A stretch of DNA of 14,655 nt, taken from Acidobacteria bacterium UBA6911. Its GTDB lineage: Bacteria > Acidobacteriota > UBA6911. The stretch is taken from NCBI GenBank assembly GCA_002451015.1, contig DKBB01000114.1, positions 1-14,655 on the forward strand. Direction: 5' to 3'. A program made the translations under genes and the position numbers. Positions 6,543 to 13,461 of this stretch are shown here, one piece after another (within the stretch, counting starts at the first letter, position 1; the number at the start of each line of letters is the position of its first letter). The notes beneath the pieces were generated by a model that was given only the letters and a program-made list of their open reading frames with translations, searched no databases and had not been told where the DNA came from.

Positions 6543-7523
6543 ATGCAAAAACAGCTTCTGAACCTTCTAAAAAAATTTTCAAAAAGTACCATCGTGGTTG
6601 TAGGCGATTTGATAGCCGACGAATTCCTGTATGGCCATGTCTCCAGAATCTCCCGTGAAGCTCCGGTCCTGGTACTGGACTGCCGGAACCTGGTTCGTTC
6701 ACCGGGAGGAGCGGCCAATGCCGCCAACAACCTTTTAGCTCTGGGCGCCGGCGTCACAATTGCCGGAATGGTCGGAATGGATGAATCCGGCAATGAGATC
6801 CTTGCCGCCCTGCGGAAAGATGGAGCCGATACCCGGCTGGTCCGAAGGCGCCGGTCCTATGCGACACCGATAAAAACCAGGATTCTCGCCGGAGCTCGCC
6901 ATTCGGCTCCGCATCAGATTGTCCGCGTCGACAGAAGCAACAATACAGCCGCATCTGCATGCCTTTCCCGCCGCCTCCTCGAAGAAGCCGTCCGAACAGC
7001 GGATGGAATCATCCTCAGCGATTACGGGTATAATACGATCTCCGCTTCACTGCGATCCGACTTAAGGCGATGGGCCGGCATAAAAGGAATCCCCATAATC
7101 GCCGACTCCAGGTTCCGGATGTCGGACTACACAGACATCACCGCCATTACGCCAAATATTACCGAGCTTGAAGCCTCGACAGGAATATCCATTGGTTCGG
7201 ATACAAAACTGCTGCATGCAGTGGCTGGGGATGTGCTCAAGCGGCAAAAGCTGCAATTCCTGTTGGTAACCCAGGGACGATTCGGCATGACGCTCTTTGA
7301 AAACGGAAAACTGCCGCTGCACATACCGATATACGGGACAGACGAAGTGTCCGATGTGACCGGCGCAGGCGATACCGTGATTGCGGTTTTAACCCTTGCT
7401 TTGTCATGCGGTGCGTCCGCATCCCAGGCAGCCCGGCTTGCGAATTACGCCGGGGGCATCGTAGTCATGAAACAGGGCACGGCGACCGTCACATGCGCCG
7501 AGCTGCGAACAGCCTTGAAATAA
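6543..7523 (+). CDS. rfaE1: D-glycero-beta-D-manno-heptose-7-phosphate kinase (RfaE domain I)
   Basis: PfkB-type sugar kinase that makes heptose 1,7-bisphosphate on the way to ADP-heptose for the LPS inner core. The 326-residue protein aligns with the N-terminal domain of E. coli HldE: VVVGDLIADEFLYG (18-31), SRISREAPV (34-42), SPGGAANAANN (53-63), TPNITELEAS (203-212) with the NxxE metal motif, LLVTQGRFGMTL (240-251) and DVTGAGDT (271-278), whose Asp277 is the catalytic base. E. coli has DPKG where this protein has ADSR (187-190), a visible difference near the sugar site. The ATG at 6543 lacks a good ribosome binding site; the frame is open back to 6465 without family similarity. The nucleotidyltransferase half follows as a separate gene. 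Confidence 0.88.
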   Translation: MQKQLLNLLKKFSKSTIVVVGDLIADEFLYGHVSRISREAPVLVLDCRNLVRSPGGAANAANNLLALGAGVTIAGMVGMDESGNEILAALRKDGADTRLVRRRRSYATPIKTRILAGARHSAPHQIVRVDRSNNTAASACLSRRLLEEAVRTADGIILSDYGYNTISASLRSDLRRWAGIKGIPIIADSRFRMSDYTDITAITPNITELEASTGISIGSDTKLLHAVAGDVLKRQKLQFLLVTQGRFGMTLFENGKLPLHIPIYGTDEVSDVTGAGDTVIAVLTLALSCGASASQAARLANYAGGIVVMKQGTATVTCAELRTALK

Positions 7524-7550
7524 TGCTTCCTTACACGTGTATGGCACAAG

Positions 7551-7583
7551 CGTTCAACGTTAGACGTTGAACGTTCTAACGTT
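7551..7583. repeat. Two overlapping, mutually exclusive hairpins between rfaE1 and rfaE2
   Basis: CGTTCAACGT (7551-7560) and ACGTTGAACG (7564-7573) are a perfect 10-bp inverted repeat with a 3-base loop. AACGTTAGA (7556-7564) and TCTAACGTT (7575-7583) are a perfect 9-bp inverted repeat around a 10-base loop. The second uses bases of the first, so only one can form at a time. The structure ends 22 bases before the rfaE2 ATG. Confidence 0.65.
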
Positions 7584-7605
7584 TCATGATGTATTAAGAT
7601 ACCTG

Positions 7606-8094
7606 ATGAATCCCGAAAGCAAGTTTAAGAATATCGAGGAACTGAAAGACATTGTGAAGCAGATGCATGCAGCCGGAAGAATGGTTGTATTTGCAAACGG
7701 ATGTTTCGATTTGATCCACGTCGGACATATTCGCTATCTGCAGAGTGCCCGGAAGATGGGTGACGCACTGATCGTGGGAATAAACGGAGATGCCGGGGTG
7801 AAAGCCCTCAAGGGGAAAGGGCGCCCACTGCAGAGCGGCCGTGATCGTGCGGAAATGATTGCGTCCATGGAATGCGTCGATTATGTGCTTTTGTTCGATG
7901 ATCTCACGGTGGACGGTATCCTCAACGAACTCCGGCCGGATATTCACGCAAAAGGCACGGACTATAGTGAAGAAAACGTCCCCGAAAGAGATACGGTCCG
8001 TTCCTATGGAGGTAAAGTCGCTATTGCCGGAGATCCCAAAGACCATTCCACGCGGGACCTGATCCAAACCATTATATCCAAGTTCAGTTCATGA
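7606..8094 (+). CDS. rfaE2: D-glycero-beta-D-manno-heptose 1-phosphate adenylyltransferase (RfaE domain II)
   Basis: Transfers AMP from ATP to heptose 1-phosphate, giving ADP-heptose. The 162-residue protein is a single cytidylyltransferase-like domain: FANGCFDLIHVGHIRYL (29-45) with the HxGH nucleotide-binding motif at 38-41, GINGDAGVKALKGKGRP (58-74) and DHSTRDLI (146-153), the STxD-like end of the fold. This corresponds to the C-terminal half of bifunctional HldE and has the usual length of stand-alone RfaE2. The ATG at 7606 is chosen for family length; a TTG at 7567 would lie inside the upstream hairpins. The ribosome binding site is weak. Its TGA overlaps the next ATG as ATGA. Confidence 0.92.
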   Translation: MNPESKFKNIEELKDIVKQMHAAGRMVVFANGCFDLIHVGHIRYLQSARKMGDALIVGINGDAGVKALKGKGRPLQSGRDRAEMIASMECVDYVLLFDDLTVDGILNELRPDIHAKGTDYSEENVPERDTVRSYGGKVAIAGDPKDHSTRDLIQTIISKFSS

Positions 8095-9122
8095 CCGATC
8101 CTTTGAAGATACTTGTAATCCGCCTCAGTTCGCTCGGGGATATCCTGCATACCCTGCCGGCTTTCGCCGGTTTGCGGGCCGCATTCCCGGATGCCAAAAT
8201 AGACTGGCTGGTAGGAAAATCAGCCGGTTTCCTGCTATCCGCTGTTCGTGGGATTAATACCGTTCACACTTTCGATAAAACCACCGTATTTCAATCCACC
8301 CTCAGATCCCCGCTGTGGAGCCTGATTCGCAGACTTCGCGCGGAACAATACGACTTTTCAATAGATTTCCAGGGACTCCTTAAAACAGCCTTCCTTGGAT
8401 ACATGAGTGGAGCGAGCACAAGGATCGGATTCCCTAAAAACCTGGTACGGGAACCTCCAGCCCACTGGTTTTACAACCGGATGCCTTGCAAACCGGAAAA
8501 AACCGTTCATGTCATTGAAATGAACCGGCTGCTGGCCGGATGTATCGGGACTGAGATCGTAAAGGCTGAACTCGACCTTTTCGTGGATGATAAAGACACC
8601 GGTTATATTGAATCCCTTATTGAAAAGAGAGGGTTGAACAACTTTGTCGTGCTCAATCCGGGTGGAGGATGGTCTAGCAAAACCTGGAAGCCGGAATACT
8701 TCGGGCAGCTGGCGGGCAAGATCCAGCGGGAACTGAACCATCAGGTGGTTGTGACCACCGGTCCGGGAGAAGAATCGCTTTATGAGGCAATTTCCGCCCA
8801 GTGCAGCCCCCCCCTCCCGATTCATCTTCAAATCTCATTTTTACAACTGATTCCTCTGCTACGAATGGCCCGGCTGCTGGTTGGAGGCGATACCGGCCCC
8901 TTTCACCTTGCCTGCGCGTTGAACACAGCCGTTGTGGGTATATACGGTCCAACCTGCCCGGTCCGAAACGGTCCCTGGGGAAGAAACGATGAAGTTGTCG
9001 TTCGCACTCTGCCCTGCAGTCTTTGTTATAAAAGGGACTGTCCTGCCGACAATGCCTGTATGGACATTGGAGTTGACGAGGTATTCGCCGCAGTAACCCG
9101 GCGGCTGGAAAAGACGATATAA
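8091..9122 (+). CDS. GT9 family ADP-heptose:LPS heptosyltransferase
   Basis: Transfers heptose from ADP-heptose to the Kdo or first heptose of the LPS inner core, at the cytoplasmic membrane. The 343-residue GT-B protein has KILVIRLSSLGDILHTLPA (6-24) with the conserved Asp17, FQGLLKTAFLG (93-103), LNPGGGWSSKTW (188-199) for the nucleotide-sugar site, and GGDTGPFHLA (265-274) plus GIYGPTCPVRNGPWG (283-297). The C-terminus has a cysteine cluster, CSLCYKRDC (309-317) and Cys323, also common in relatives. It overlaps rfaE2 by four bases, so donor synthesis and transfer are probably co-translated. It looks closer to heptosyltransferase I (WaaC) than II, but the sequence alone does not settle it. 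Confidence 0.9.
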   Translation: MTDPLKILVIRLSSLGDILHTLPAFAGLRAAFPDAKIDWLVGKSAGFLLSAVRGINTVHTFDKTTVFQSTLRSPLWSLIRRLRAEQYDFSIDFQGLLKTAFLGYMSGASTRIGFPKNLVREPPAHWFYNRMPCKPEKTVHVIEMNRLLAGCIGTEIVKAELDLFVDDKDTGYIESLIEKRGLNNFVVLNPGGGWSSKTWKPEYFGQLAGKIQRELNHQVVVTTGPGEESLYEAISAQCSPPLPIHLQISFLQLIPLLRMARLLVGGDTGPFHLACALNTAVVGIYGPTCPVRNGPWGRNDEVVVRTLPCSLCYKRDCPADNACMDIGVDEVFAAVTRRLEKTI

Positions 9123-9186
9123 TGGTATGGGAGAACAAACGGATCGCCTCAATCAATCCGGAAACCGCCCACAGGAGGAATCAGCA

Positions 9187-10053
9187 GTGTTCGGTATGCG
9201 TGCCAACATAGGTTCAGGAGCCAGGATTCTACTCCTTGCCGCAATAGGGATACTTTCCGCTGTTCCGGCAGCAACCGAATCCTTGCAGTCTCCGGAAACA
9301 GGCAACCCCTCTCTCGACGAAGGTTTTCCTGTACCAATCGGCGAACGGCTGACTTATGCCATCGAATGGGATCCGCCCTGGTATCTGTTCTTCTTCCCGA
9401 CGATGCACGCGGCCGATGCCGAACTGCAAATTACTGAAGACGGAGAATTTAAAGGGCGCAAAACCTACAAAATCGTGTTTAAGGCCCAGTCCAGCGGGAT
9501 CCTGGCCAGCATTTCAGGCATGACCATCGACGACGAGTTTGTTTTTCTGTCCGAGCCGGACACCCTCTGCACCTTCAGCGTTTCTAAGAAAATCCGGGAA
9601 GGGAAACGCAAAAGGCAAATCGACGTGGAATATCTTCGGGATACCGGGCAGCTCTACATTCGCGAGCTCGACGAGTCGGTCACGCCTCCCAAAATCAAAA
9701 AGGACACTCTGAAGGACAATATCCCGGCCTGCGTCCAGGATCCTCTCTCGGCGCTTTATTTTCTGCGCCGCATACCGCTCGAGGAAGACACGGTCCACAC
9801 GTCCATAATCGGGCACGATGACGTGGTTAAGGAAGTAAAATCCAAAGTATTAAAGCGGGAAACGATTAAAACTCCCGACGGTGAAATGCCCGCCTGGAAA
9901 ATCGATACCGTCGCACTGCTTGGAGGACTTTTCAAAAAAGGCGGCCAGTTCAAAATATGGCTCTCCGCCGATGACAGGCAGGTCCCTCTCCAATTTGAAG
10001 TGAAAGTCCCCATAGGCCGCGTAACCGGGAAAATAAAACCGCCCGACAAATAG
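9187..10053 (+). CDS. Exported DUF3108 domain protein
   Basis: Probable periplasmic or outer-membrane-associated protein of unknown function. I chose the GTG at 9187 because AGGAGG lies eight bases upstream, an ideal ribosome binding site, and it gives a compact signal peptide; an ATG at 9127 would add 20 residues with no such site, and an ATG at 9196 would remove three. The 288-residue product has an N-terminal hydrophobic segment (about 13-26, ILLLAAIGILSAV) and then the DUF3108 opening GERLTYAIEW, the central segment QDPLSALYFLRR and the C-terminal strands WLSADDRQVPLQFEVKVP, as expected for this beta-rich domain. It lies 64 bases after the heptosyltransferase, a neighbourhood I associate with this family. 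A link to LPS or envelope assembly is inferred from position only. Confidence 0.8.
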   Translation: MFGMRANIGSGARILLLAAIGILSAVPAATESLQSPETGNPSLDEGFPVPIGERLTYAIEWDPPWYLFFFPTMHAADAELQITEDGEFKGRKTYKIVFKAQSSGILASISGMTIDDEFVFLSEPDTLCTFSVSKKIREGKRKRQIDVEYLRDTGQLYIRELDESVTPPKIKKDTLKDNIPACVQDPLSALYFLRRIPLEEDTVHTSIIGHDDVVKEVKSKVLKRETIKTPDGEMPAWKIDTVALLGGLFKKGGQFKIWLSADDRQVPLQFEVKVPIGRVTGKIKPPDK

Positions 10054-10076
10054 CCGCTCTCCGTCTGCGAGCCAAT

Positions 10077-10103
10077 GCCGCGACCTGTCTCTCCGCAGGC
10101 GGC
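10077..10103. terminator. Possible bidirectional terminator between convergent genes
   Basis: GCCG (10077-10080) and CCTG pair with CAGG and CGGC ending at 10103, with a three-base bulge, followed by GGGTTTA on the plus strand. It lies between the stops of the DUF3108 and SRPBCC genes, where a shared terminator is expected, but the stem is imperfect and the T run short. Confidence 0.3.
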
Positions 10104-10107
10104 GGGT

Positions 10108-10620
10108 TTATACGGTATCGGCCGGAAATAAGTCTTTTAATGTCTGTGCGCGAAACCGGAAAATCCGCTGGACGTCCCTTTTCACAAAAAGAGAATTCAC
10201 CAGGCGCCCTCCCGGTACGGCGTACCTGACGCAATCCTCCATTTCACAGCCGCCGCTTCGTTCCCTGAAGGTATGTTCATGGATCCAGACATGGTAGGGG
10301 CCGCGGCGCTGCTCATCCACGAACCGATGCGGCGGATCCCATGCTGTGATTTCCGATTGCCAGCGCAGAGGAAATCCATGAAGTCGCAGTCTGTAGTCGA
10401 TCGTGGCGCCGGTTCGCATGGAAACGGGAAGAGGGGATAGAATCTTGAAGTGCAGCCAGGGTGGAGTCATTCTTTCCAGGTTGCGGGCATCGGCGAAGAA
10501 AGGAAATACCATTTCAGCCGGCCGGGGCAGAAACAGGCGCGTTCTGAGCACAAAAAATCCATCCTCGCGCTCAATAGAAATGTCTTTTGTGCCCTCCGGA
10601 ATCCGGTTCAATCCGTTCAT
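10108..10620 (-). CDS. SRPBCC (START-like) ligand-binding domain protein
   Basis: A 170-residue cytoplasmic protein of the SRPBCC superfamily. RTRLFLPRPAEMVFPFFADARNLERMTPPWL (27-57) is the typical first strand and helix pair; the Trp-Leu-His-Phe segment, GATIDYRLRLHGFPLRWQSEI and WDPPHRFVDEQRRGPYHVWIHEHTF continue the helix-grip pattern. Close relatives are annotated as cyclase/dehydrase-like or occur fused to nucleotide-sugar epimerase domains. The ligand is unknown. The ATG at 10620 has only a weak upstream GGA. It is downstream of the hydrolase gene with a 119-base gap, so co-transcription is uncertain. Confidence 0.8.
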   Translation of the reverse strand: MNGLNRIPEGTKDISIEREDGFFVLRTRLFLPRPAEMVFPFFADARNLERMTPPWLHFKILSPLPVSMRTGATIDYRLRLHGFPLRWQSEITAWDPPHRFVDEQRRGPYHVWIHEHTFRERSGGCEMEDCVRYAVPGGRLVNSLFVKRDVQRIFRFRAQTLKDLFPADTV

Positions 10621-10739
10621 TCCGGAATTGTATCATGACTCGTTTTGCAAAGAATGACGCAGGAAAGGCATATCCACGTCGGAATTCGTTTTTTAGGAAT
10701 TAATATTCGGAAAGGGAGAAATGCATGAAGTCCTTTTTA

Positions 10740-11330
10740 TCATTTAATCCAGCTCTGGATTTTCTTGAAACTGTCCGTCCCGGATCGCTGAGCCATTTCA
10801 AACAGATGCATCTCGGTTGACGTCGGAATGGCTCCCGCTTTTTCCATTCGCCCCATGGCCAGATCCCGATTCCTGGGCTCCCGCGATCCCGTCGCATCCC
10901 AGGGCACCCATACCCGATACCCTTTAAAAAGCATGTCGCATACCGTCTGATGTACGCATACATGGGATTCAATCCCGCACACGACAAAATCATTAAATCC
11001 AAGGCTTTTGATCCTGTCGGCAAACGCCTGGGTCTGCATCGATGAAAAGGTCGTTTTTTCGACTACATCCCGCGCCGGGAAACAATCGGCGATTCCCCGC
11101 ACGGTTTTTCCAAGACCTTTCGGATACTGCTCCGTCAAAAGTACGGGGAGACCGAATTCCTGGAATCCTTTGATGAGAGCGACTATATTTTTCACAATCC
11201 CGTCAAAACCCGGGATTGCGGGGGCGAACCGCTCCTGGACATCGATAATGACAAGTCCTGTATTTTCCGGCATCGCCAGGACGGGGTGGCGCATCTTATC
11301 CTCGTTGGCCCCAGATCGACTCTCTATCAT
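10740..11330 (-). CDS. Isochorismatase-fold cysteine hydrolase
   Basis: A 196-residue cysteine hydrolase of the isochorismatase superfamily. The nucleophile is probably Cys125 in CGIESHVCVHQT (118-129), with Asp30 in VIIDVQERF (27-35) and Lys92 in EKTTFSSM (91-98) completing the Asp-Lys-Cys triad. TEQYPKGLG (66-74) is typical of the YcaC/ISOC1-like subgroup, whose substrates are mostly unknown, so no specific reaction can be assigned. The ATG at 11330 is supported by GAGG six bases upstream. It follows leuD by 90 bases on the same strand. No signal peptide. Confidence 0.85.
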   Translation of the reverse strand: MIESRSGANEDKMRHPVLAMPENTGLVIIDVQERFAPAIPGFDGIVKNIVALIKGFQEFGLPVLLTEQYPKGLGKTVRGIADCFPARDVVEKTTFSSMQTQAFADRIKSLGFNDFVVCGIESHVCVHQTVCDMLFKGYRVWVPWDATGSREPRNRDLAMGRMEKAGAIPTSTEMHLFEMAQRSGTDSFKKIQSWIK

Positions 11331-11420
11331 CGGTACCTCAAAAAACTGGCGTTCCCCGGGAAGCGTGCATCGCCTGCTTCTGCACTTCGGCTATGGGGAA
11401 ACCCGAAACGGGGGAGGGCT

Positions 11421-11951
11421 TTAGTATTTCTTGTCCGCAAATTCCACCCATCCGCCTGCATGGACCAGGGTTTCATCGAACTCCATCAGGGAAAACGGCA
11501 ATGAAAGGCGTTTCCCCTTAGAGGTTCTGAAGGAAAGATTTTTCCGGTTTATGTCTGCAGAACACTGGACGGTTCCCTGTTTGCCGAATGCGAAAAGTGA
11601 ATCGATCGCTTTCTTCTCTAATTCTATCGCCAGCATACCGCCGTTGAACATGTTCTGACGGAAAATTCGGGCGAAGCTTTCGGCAATAACCGTATGGATC
11701 CCGTTCACCTCCAGCGCCCAGGGAGCATGTTCACGGGACGAACCGCAGCCGAAGTTCCGGCGGGTTACGATAACCCGCGCCCCATCGAACGTTTTCCCTT
11801 TATTTGAAAAGCCTTTCAGATTGAGATCTTCCAGCAGATGGGGTTTCAGGGATTCCTTGTCGATTTCCGTAAGGTATTTTGCGGGAATGATCTCGTCCGT
11901 ATTGATATCCGACCTGTCCAGAAATAACACCGGTCCGTTAAATACTCTCAT
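11421..11951 (-). CDS. leuD: 3-isopropylmalate dehydratase small subunit
   Basis: Small subunit of isopropylmalate isomerase, supplying the swivel domain that closes over the substrate. The 176-residue protein has DRSDINTDEIIPAKYLTEI (12-30), TRRNFGCGSSREHAPWAL (63-80) with the substrate-contacting GSSREHA, and SFARIFRQNMFNGGMLAIEL (92-111). The ATG at 11951 follows AGGGGA by a good distance; an in-frame upstream start at 11990 is not family-like. The loop after the conserved Tyr-Leu is Thr-Glu-Ile, which differs from enterobacterial LeuD and leaves room for a related C5-C7 dicarboxylate substrate. It lies 110 bases downstream of leuC, the expected partner. Confidence 0.9.
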   Translation of the reverse strand: MRVFNGPVLFLDRSDINTDEIIPAKYLTEIDKESLKPHLLEDLNLKGFSNKGKTFDGARVIVTRRNFGCGSSREHAPWALEVNGIHTVIAESFARIFRQNMFNGGMLAIELEKKAIDSLFAFGKQGTVQCSADINRKNLSFRTSKGKRLSLPFSLMEFDETLVHAGGWVEFADKKY

Positions 11952-11970
11952 TGACTTTCCCCTGAATAGA

Positions 11971-12005
11971 AATTGTAAATTAAAAATCAAAGATTGAAGA
12001 TTGAA
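11971..12005. repeat. Degenerate heptamer tandem repeat in the leuC-leuD gap
   Basis: Five seven-base units on the plus strand: AATTGTA, AATTAAA, AATCAAA, GATTGAA, GATTGAA, the last two identical. The tract is strongly AT-rich against its surroundings and occupies the middle of the 110-base leuC-leuD gap. Confidence 0.6.
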
Positions 12006-12061
12006 AAACTAAAAACCCGGCTTCTTCCGACGCCTGAATACAAGCCTGAAAAAATACTTTC

Positions 12062-13348
12062 TCACTTGCACAGAAGTTCGCGCGGATCGGTCAGCCGGCC
12101 TTTAATACCGCTTGCTGCGGCGGCTGCAGGACTCATCAGATGAACCATGCCTCCTTTTCCCATACGCCCGTTAAAATTGCGGTTCGTGGTGGAAGCACAT
12201 GCTTCTCCTTCCGCAAGCACTCCGTTGGACATTCCGAGACAGGCGCCGCAAGTCGGATTTGTAACGCAATATCCCGCTTCCATAAAAATTTTTATCAGGC
12301 CTTCTTTCATGGCCGTTCTGTACACTTCCGGAGTTGCCGGAGAAAGAATGCCGCGAACCCCCTTCGCCAGGGGCTTCAGTTTAGCGATCTTAGCCGCTTC
12401 CCGCAAATCCGAAATCCTACCGTTGGTGCAACTCCCGATATAGACCTGATCGATTCTGCACTTCTTCATATCTTTCAGAGGCCTCACCTGGTCCGGCTTA
12501 TATCCGAATGTCGCCAACGGTTTCAGTTTGCCAGCATCGACTTCCAGTTCCTTCTCATAGACAGCATCCGGATCGGGATGCCACTTTCGGAAATCGTTCA
12601 AAGCCTTCTTTTTGTTATAGCCATATTCCTTTTGAATAAAGGGCCATAAGTAATCCAGTGTCACGGCATCCGGCAGGCAGATTCCGGAAGTCGCACCGGC
12701 CTCTATCGCCATATTGGAAAGGGTCATACGCTCTTCCATATTCATCCTGCTTATCAGATCCCCATGGAACTCAATTACATGATCGGTGGCGCCGTTGACT
12801 GTCAACCGGCGTATAATTTCAAGAATGACGTCCTTGGCATAAACTCCCTTCTGCAATTTCCCCCGGACGCATACCTTGATGCTTCGAGGCTGCCGGAAAG
12901 CGCATACACCCTTCAAAATGCCGACTTCAAGATCGGTCGTTCCGACACCGGCCGCGAATGCCCCGAAGGCTCCATGCGTGCAGGTATGACTGTCCCCCAT
13001 GATGATCGTATAGCCTGGGCGAATAAATCCCTTCTCGGGGAAAAGAGCATGGCAGACACCGTTGGATCCGATATCGAAGAAATCCCGTATTCCATGGCGA
13101 TGAGCCCAGTCCCGCAGAATCTTACCTTGCAATGCTGTTTTGCTGTCCTTGGCCGGGGTCACATGATCGATGACGGCTTTGATTTTATTTTTATTGAACA
13201 CCCGGTCCTTCTTGCGGGCCATCAGATCCGTAATGGCCATGGGGGTCGTAATCTCGTGACACAAAACCAGATCCAGGGACAACACCATCGTCCCCTGAAA
13301 GGGTTCGTCTCGCACATGTGCCTTGAAGATTTTTTCCGTTATATTCAT
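12062..13348 (-). CDS. leuC: 3-isopropylmalate dehydratase large subunit (aconitase superfamily)
   Basis: Catalytic [4Fe-4S] subunit that isomerises 2- to 3-isopropylmalate in leucine synthesis. The 428-residue protein is of the shorter LeuC2/HacA-like type rather than the ~466-residue enterobacterial form. It has HEITTPMAI (31-39), MGDSHTCTHGAFGAFAAGVG (117-136), the cluster cysteines Cys307 in GSCTNGR (305-311) and Cys367/Cys370 in NPTCGACLG (364-372), and the C-terminal NRNFNGRMG. The ATG at 13348 is preceded by GGAGG; the frame continues upstream to 13399 without family similarity. Homoaconitase or citraconate-type activity cannot be excluded by sequence alone, since leuA and leuB are not in the window. 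Confidence 0.92.
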   Translation of the reverse strand: MNITEKIFKAHVRDEPFQGTMVLSLDLVLCHEITTPMAITDLMARKKDRVFNKNKIKAVIDHVTPAKDSKTALQGKILRDWAHRHGIRDFFDIGSNGVCHALFPEKGFIRPGYTIIMGDSHTCTHGAFGAFAAGVGTTDLEVGILKGVCAFRQPRSIKVCVRGKLQKGVYAKDVILEIIRRLTVNGATDHVIEFHGDLISRMNMEERMTLSNMAIEAGATSGICLPDAVTLDYLWPFIQKEYGYNKKKALNDFRKWHPDPDAVYEKELEVDAGKLKPLATFGYKPDQVRPLKDMKKCRIDQVYIGSCTNGRISDLREAAKIAKLKPLAKGVRGILSPATPEVYRTAMKEGLIKIFMEAGYCVTNPTCGACLGMSNGVLAEGEACASTTNRNFNGRMGKGGMVHLMSPAAAAASGIKGRLTDPRELLCK

Positions 13349-13432
13349 TCTCTTTGCCACCTCCGGTTTCCAGCAGCCCTTGGCAAGGACAACGGGCAAC
13401 GTTCCTCGCGCCCCAGGGGAGTATGCAGAGTT

Positions 13433-13461
13433 ATTTTATCTGCTGCATCGCAGCAAGGCAA
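13433..13461 (-). promoter_or_regulatory. leuC: Candidate leuC promoter with palindrome in its spacer
   Basis: On the minus strand TTGCCT (13456-13461), a 17-base spacer and TAAAAT (13433-13438) form a plausible promoter, with a leader of about 78 bases to leuC. The spacer holds a perfect dyad, TGCTGC-ATC-GCAGCA (13441-13455), which could be an operator. I see no leucine-rich leader peptide in the leader. Confidence 0.45.
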
